DNA of 64,000 bases. Source: Acidobacteriaceae bacterium KBS 89 (lineage in GTDB: Bacteria > Acidobacteriota > Terriglobia > Terriglobales > Acidobacteriaceae). Each line of letters opens with the position of its first letter. Position 1 is the first letter of the stretch. The notes under the pieces are model-generated. The model did not search any database. It worked only from the letters and a program-made list of their open reading frames with translations, and was not told where the DNA came from. A program made the position numbers and the translations under genes. Below, piece after piece: positions 61,939 to 64,000 of this stretch. The stretch is taken from contig KB906755.1 of NCBI GenBank assembly GCA_000381605.1, positions 806,001-870,000 on the forward strand, given 5' to 3'.

Positions 61939-62607
61939 ATGAAAGCCGCAAACGCGATCGTGCTCACGATGGTGCTTCAGGGATCTGTCGCACTCAGCCA
62001 AACAACGCCAACAGACAAGGCGGCGAGTGGTGCTTGCAGCACCGCGTCCGCCGGGGACAATAACACCTACGACATAAAATGCACCGGTGTGGGAGTAGAG
62101 CAAGGCAAGAAAATCGTTGAGATGTTGAACAGAGTTTTGGCGAACCAGGACGGCACTGCAGTGAATGTCAAGCTGGACGAGCTATTAGTGGCCGCTTCCC
62201 AACCCGCTCAGACTCAAGCGCAGCAGGCGCCTCCGAAGATATTGGACATGACCGTCGCGCCACTCGTTCCGCGACCCAACATTGGTACGGAGGGCTTGAT
62301 TGAAGGGCCTCTTGGAGTCAACCCCGGCGTCACCGTGAGTTTTACAGTTGACGGGGCGTTCACGCCAGCCATGTTTTCAGTTTTTTGCGATCGTCCCTGT
62401 GCGGCTACTTCAGCGACTGTCGAAGGCACGTCGTCACCGCAAATGATGACCACGGACAAACCCAATATTGCGGTTGTGTCGTTGGGCTTAAAGGGTCCGT
62501 TAATGCCAAACAATAAAGTGACGGTAACAGTTCGCTCAAGGGACGCCGGTAAGATTTCTGTGCAGAATGTACAGGGCTTTGTGCAGCCCGGACGCGCAGG
62601 TTTATAG
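61939..62607 (+). CDS. Secreted protein of unknown function
   Basis: 222 residues from ATG 61939. The N-terminus MKAANAIVLTMVLQGSVALS ends in QTTP, a likely signal peptide. Two early cysteines (GACSTASAG and DIKCTGVG) could pair, and a second pair appears in FCDRPCAAT. The mid part has VEQGKKIVEMLNRVLANQDG, followed by a proline-rich linker and a beta-rich domain (GVTVSFTVDGAFTPAMFSVF). The last part, FVQPGRAGL, ends 6 bp inside the convergent kinase gene. No family is recognised. The earlier in-frame start at 61867 is less likely. Confidence 0.6.
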   Translation: MKAANAIVLTMVLQGSVALSQTTPTDKAASGACSTASAGDNNTYDIKCTGVGVEQGKKIVEMLNRVLANQDGTAVNVKLDELLVAASQPAQTQAQQAPPKILDMTVAPLVPRPNIGTEGLIEGPLGVNPGVTVSFTVDGAFTPAMFSVFCDRPCAATSATVEGTSSPQMMTTDKPNIAVVSLGLKGPLMPNNKVTVTVRSRDAGKISVQNVQGFVQPGRAGL

Positions 62608-63750
62608 CGGGTCCGACTTTGCCAGCTCCCGGGCATAGGGATTGTCGAAAGGCAAAAATATCGACATCTTAGTGCCGTGTGATATGGGGTCAACGCTGCT
62701 CTGAACTTCGATTCTTCCTTTGTGCCCCACAACAAACTGCTTTGAAACCCAAAGCCCGATTCCAGTCCCGATGGAGTTGCGGGTAGTAAAGAACGGCTCA
62801 AAGATGCTCTCGATACTATCTGGGGAAATGCCCTCACCCGTGTCTTCGATCGACATAAGGAGACCAGGTCTGCCAGCGTCGGTTGCTTCCTGTACGGAAG
62901 CCGTGATAGTGCCGCCTGATGGCATCGCGTGTACGGCGTTGGTGACCAGGTTCGAGATCACCTGCATCATCTCGCCCTTCCTGAGCGTGATCTTAGCACT
63001 GCAGTCGAACCTTGTTTGAATGTGAATGCCAGAGACCGTCAATTTTGGTTCATAGATCGCGAGGGTTTCCCTGACCAACTCGGATAGCGCTAGACTGATT
63101 GCGGCGGAATGCTCACGGTAATAGCCGAGGGTTTGCTTTGCGATATGCGAGACCCGAACAAGTTCCGACTCCGCACTGTTGAGAAAGGTGACGACCTGAT
63201 CTGGGTCGGAGGCGTTTGTCTTAGCCAGATAAATCAGGTTCAGTACTGATTCGAGCGGATTGTTGATCTCGTGGGCGATCGTTGCCGCCATCTTACCGGT
63301 GGCAGCAATTTTCTCGGCTTGCAGGACCGATCGCTCCAAATTCTTACGTTCGGTGACATTACGGAGAACCTTAGAAGCGCCGATGACCTTCCCCGAAGAA
63401 TCCTTCAGCGGCGAGATCGTGACCGATACATCCAGACGCTCGCCTTTCTTGTTGATGCGAACTGTTTCGTAGTGATCGATGCGTTCTCCCGACTGAATCT
63501 TTCGCAGGATCGTGTCTTCTTCAGACCGCAAGTCGTCCGGGATCAATGTCAAGATGGATGACCCGATAATCTCCCCTTCGGAATATCCAAAGATGCGCTC
63601 CGCGCCCGGATTCCAACTTGTGATGATGCCTTTCAGATTTTTCGTAATGATTGCGTCCTCCGAAGATCGGACGACGGCCTCAAGCAGCGACGCAGAACTC
63701 TGGAACCAGCACTCAGGACTATTCGTCTTCAGAAGGTCTAACGCGGGCAT
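62602..63750 (-). CDS. PAS-domain sensor histidine kinase
   Basis: 382 residues with no membrane segment, so the kinase is cytoplasmic. The PAS domain spans residues 25-135 (EDAIITKNLKGIITSWNPGA, ERIFGYSEGEIIGSSILTLI, YETVRINKKGERLDVSVTIS). The phospho-acceptor H-box is MAATIAHEINNPLESVLNLI, and the HATPase motifs are the N-box LVTNAVHAMPSGG, G1 IEDTGEGISPDSIESIFEPF, F-box FFTTRNSIGTGIGL and G2. No response-regulator gene is seen within the window, but one may lie beyond 64000. ATG 63750 is the only family-consistent start. Its 3' end overlaps the secreted-protein gene by 6 bp. Confidence 0.93.
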   Translation of the reverse strand: MPALDLLKTNSPECWFQSSASLLEAVVRSSEDAIITKNLKGIITSWNPGAERIFGYSEGEIIGSSILTLIPDDLRSEEDTILRKIQSGERIDHYETVRINKKGERLDVSVTISPLKDSSGKVIGASKVLRNVTERKNLERSVLQAEKIAATGKMAATIAHEINNPLESVLNLIYLAKTNASDPDQVVTFLNSAESELVRVSHIAKQTLGYYREHSAAISLALSELVRETLAIYEPKLTVSGIHIQTRFDCSAKITLRKGEMMQVISNLVTNAVHAMPSGGTITASVQEATDAGRPGLLMSIEDTGEGISPDSIESIFEPFFTTRNSIGTGIGLWVSKQFVVGHKGRIEVQSSVDPISHGTKMSIFLPFDNPYARELAKSDPL

Positions 63751-64000
63751 TATGGCCTCAAATTTCGGTTACGCCCAGATGTGCGAATGTTTGTCGTCTT
63801 CCAGGCATTATTAATCGGATTCTAAGCGCTTTATCGGGGATGTTTTGGATTAGAAGATTCCTGCCTTTTTACATTTCCCCTTTTCTTCGCCTGTCTGGAT
63901 CTGCTTCGAACCCAGAAGAACTCTCGGCGTTGGTCCCGAATCCCTGCCGTCACTTGATCGTTCCTCCGCTTCATTCGAGTCTGACACGATCGTCATGAAC

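Noticed and set aside
1..64000. CRISPR arrays, insertion sequences and complete prophage modules
   Set aside because: No regularly spaced repeats, no DDE transposase and no phage structural genes were found; only integrase relics and tRNA fragments mark mobility.

Overview
The window reads as chromosomal DNA of an Acidobacteriota bacterium, probably of the Acidobacteriaceae (Edaphobacter/Granulicella/Terriglobus-like). This is inferred from the mix of gene types: Kelch and NHL lipoproteins, a tannase/feruloyl esterase, DUF2490-type beta-barrels, a Y_Y_Y-type sensor kinase and MocR/WYL regulators. No rRNA is present to prove it.

Layout. 1-2.5 kb is core-like: the start of a YihY/BrkB membrane protein, a broken DUF6869 gene, queG (tRNA queuosine synthesis) and an intact tRNA-Ser(CGA). 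A 52-bp exact copy of the tRNA-Ser 3' half recurs at 52.53 kb, so 2.5-52.5 kb looks like one or more elements integrated at this tRNA. Integrase relics lie at 3.6 kb, 39.2-39.8 kb, 52.4 kb and 52.6-53.6 kb. A second tRNA relic, the 3' half of tRNA-Pro(GGG), lies at 38.6 kb beside a cluster of CAGGGAA repeats and a frame-broken integrase.

Inside the island: a MocR regulator divergent from a membrane protein (4-6.5 kb); a DHFR-fold reductase, a tannase and small membrane ORFs (6.8-10.5 kb); a decayed two-component pair (11-13 kb); a WYL regulator divergent from a DinB protein (14.6-16.2 kb); an ABC-2 exporter (16.5-18.2 kb); an amino-acid permease overlapping a cysteine-desulfurase-like enzyme (18.3-21 kb); a Tat-exported alpha/alpha-barrel-like protein (21.8-23.6 kb); and decayed propeller and M48 genes (23.7-26.1 kb).

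The main functional module is 26.4-38.4 kb. It is a leftward operon nirA - diflavin reductase - fused DmsB-DmsC - nasA - narK for nitrate uptake and assimilation. Divergent from it are an outer-membrane beta-barrel gene and a HemD-GAF-ANTAR fusion that is very likely the nitrate/nitrite regulator. The likely logic: NarK imports nitrate, NasA reduces it with electrons from the membrane DmsBC-like subunit, and NirA reduces nitrite to ammonium with electrons from the diflavin protein. The fusion protein would act on leader RNA through its ANTAR domain.

39-52 kb is accessory and decaying: a PIN-domain relic, secreted proteins, a Kelch lipoprotein broken at a G8 tract, an NHL lipoprotein, a CYTH-like plus FUSC-like pair and several small orphans.

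53.8-60.2 kb is a leftward stress/detoxification operon: SDR, RidA, Ohr, two alpha/beta hydrolases, a DoxX protein and a nitronate monooxygenase. A LysR regulator lies upstream, with two matching palindromic operators. 60.4-64 kb holds two outer-membrane gene relics, a secreted hypothetical protein and a PAS histidine kinase.
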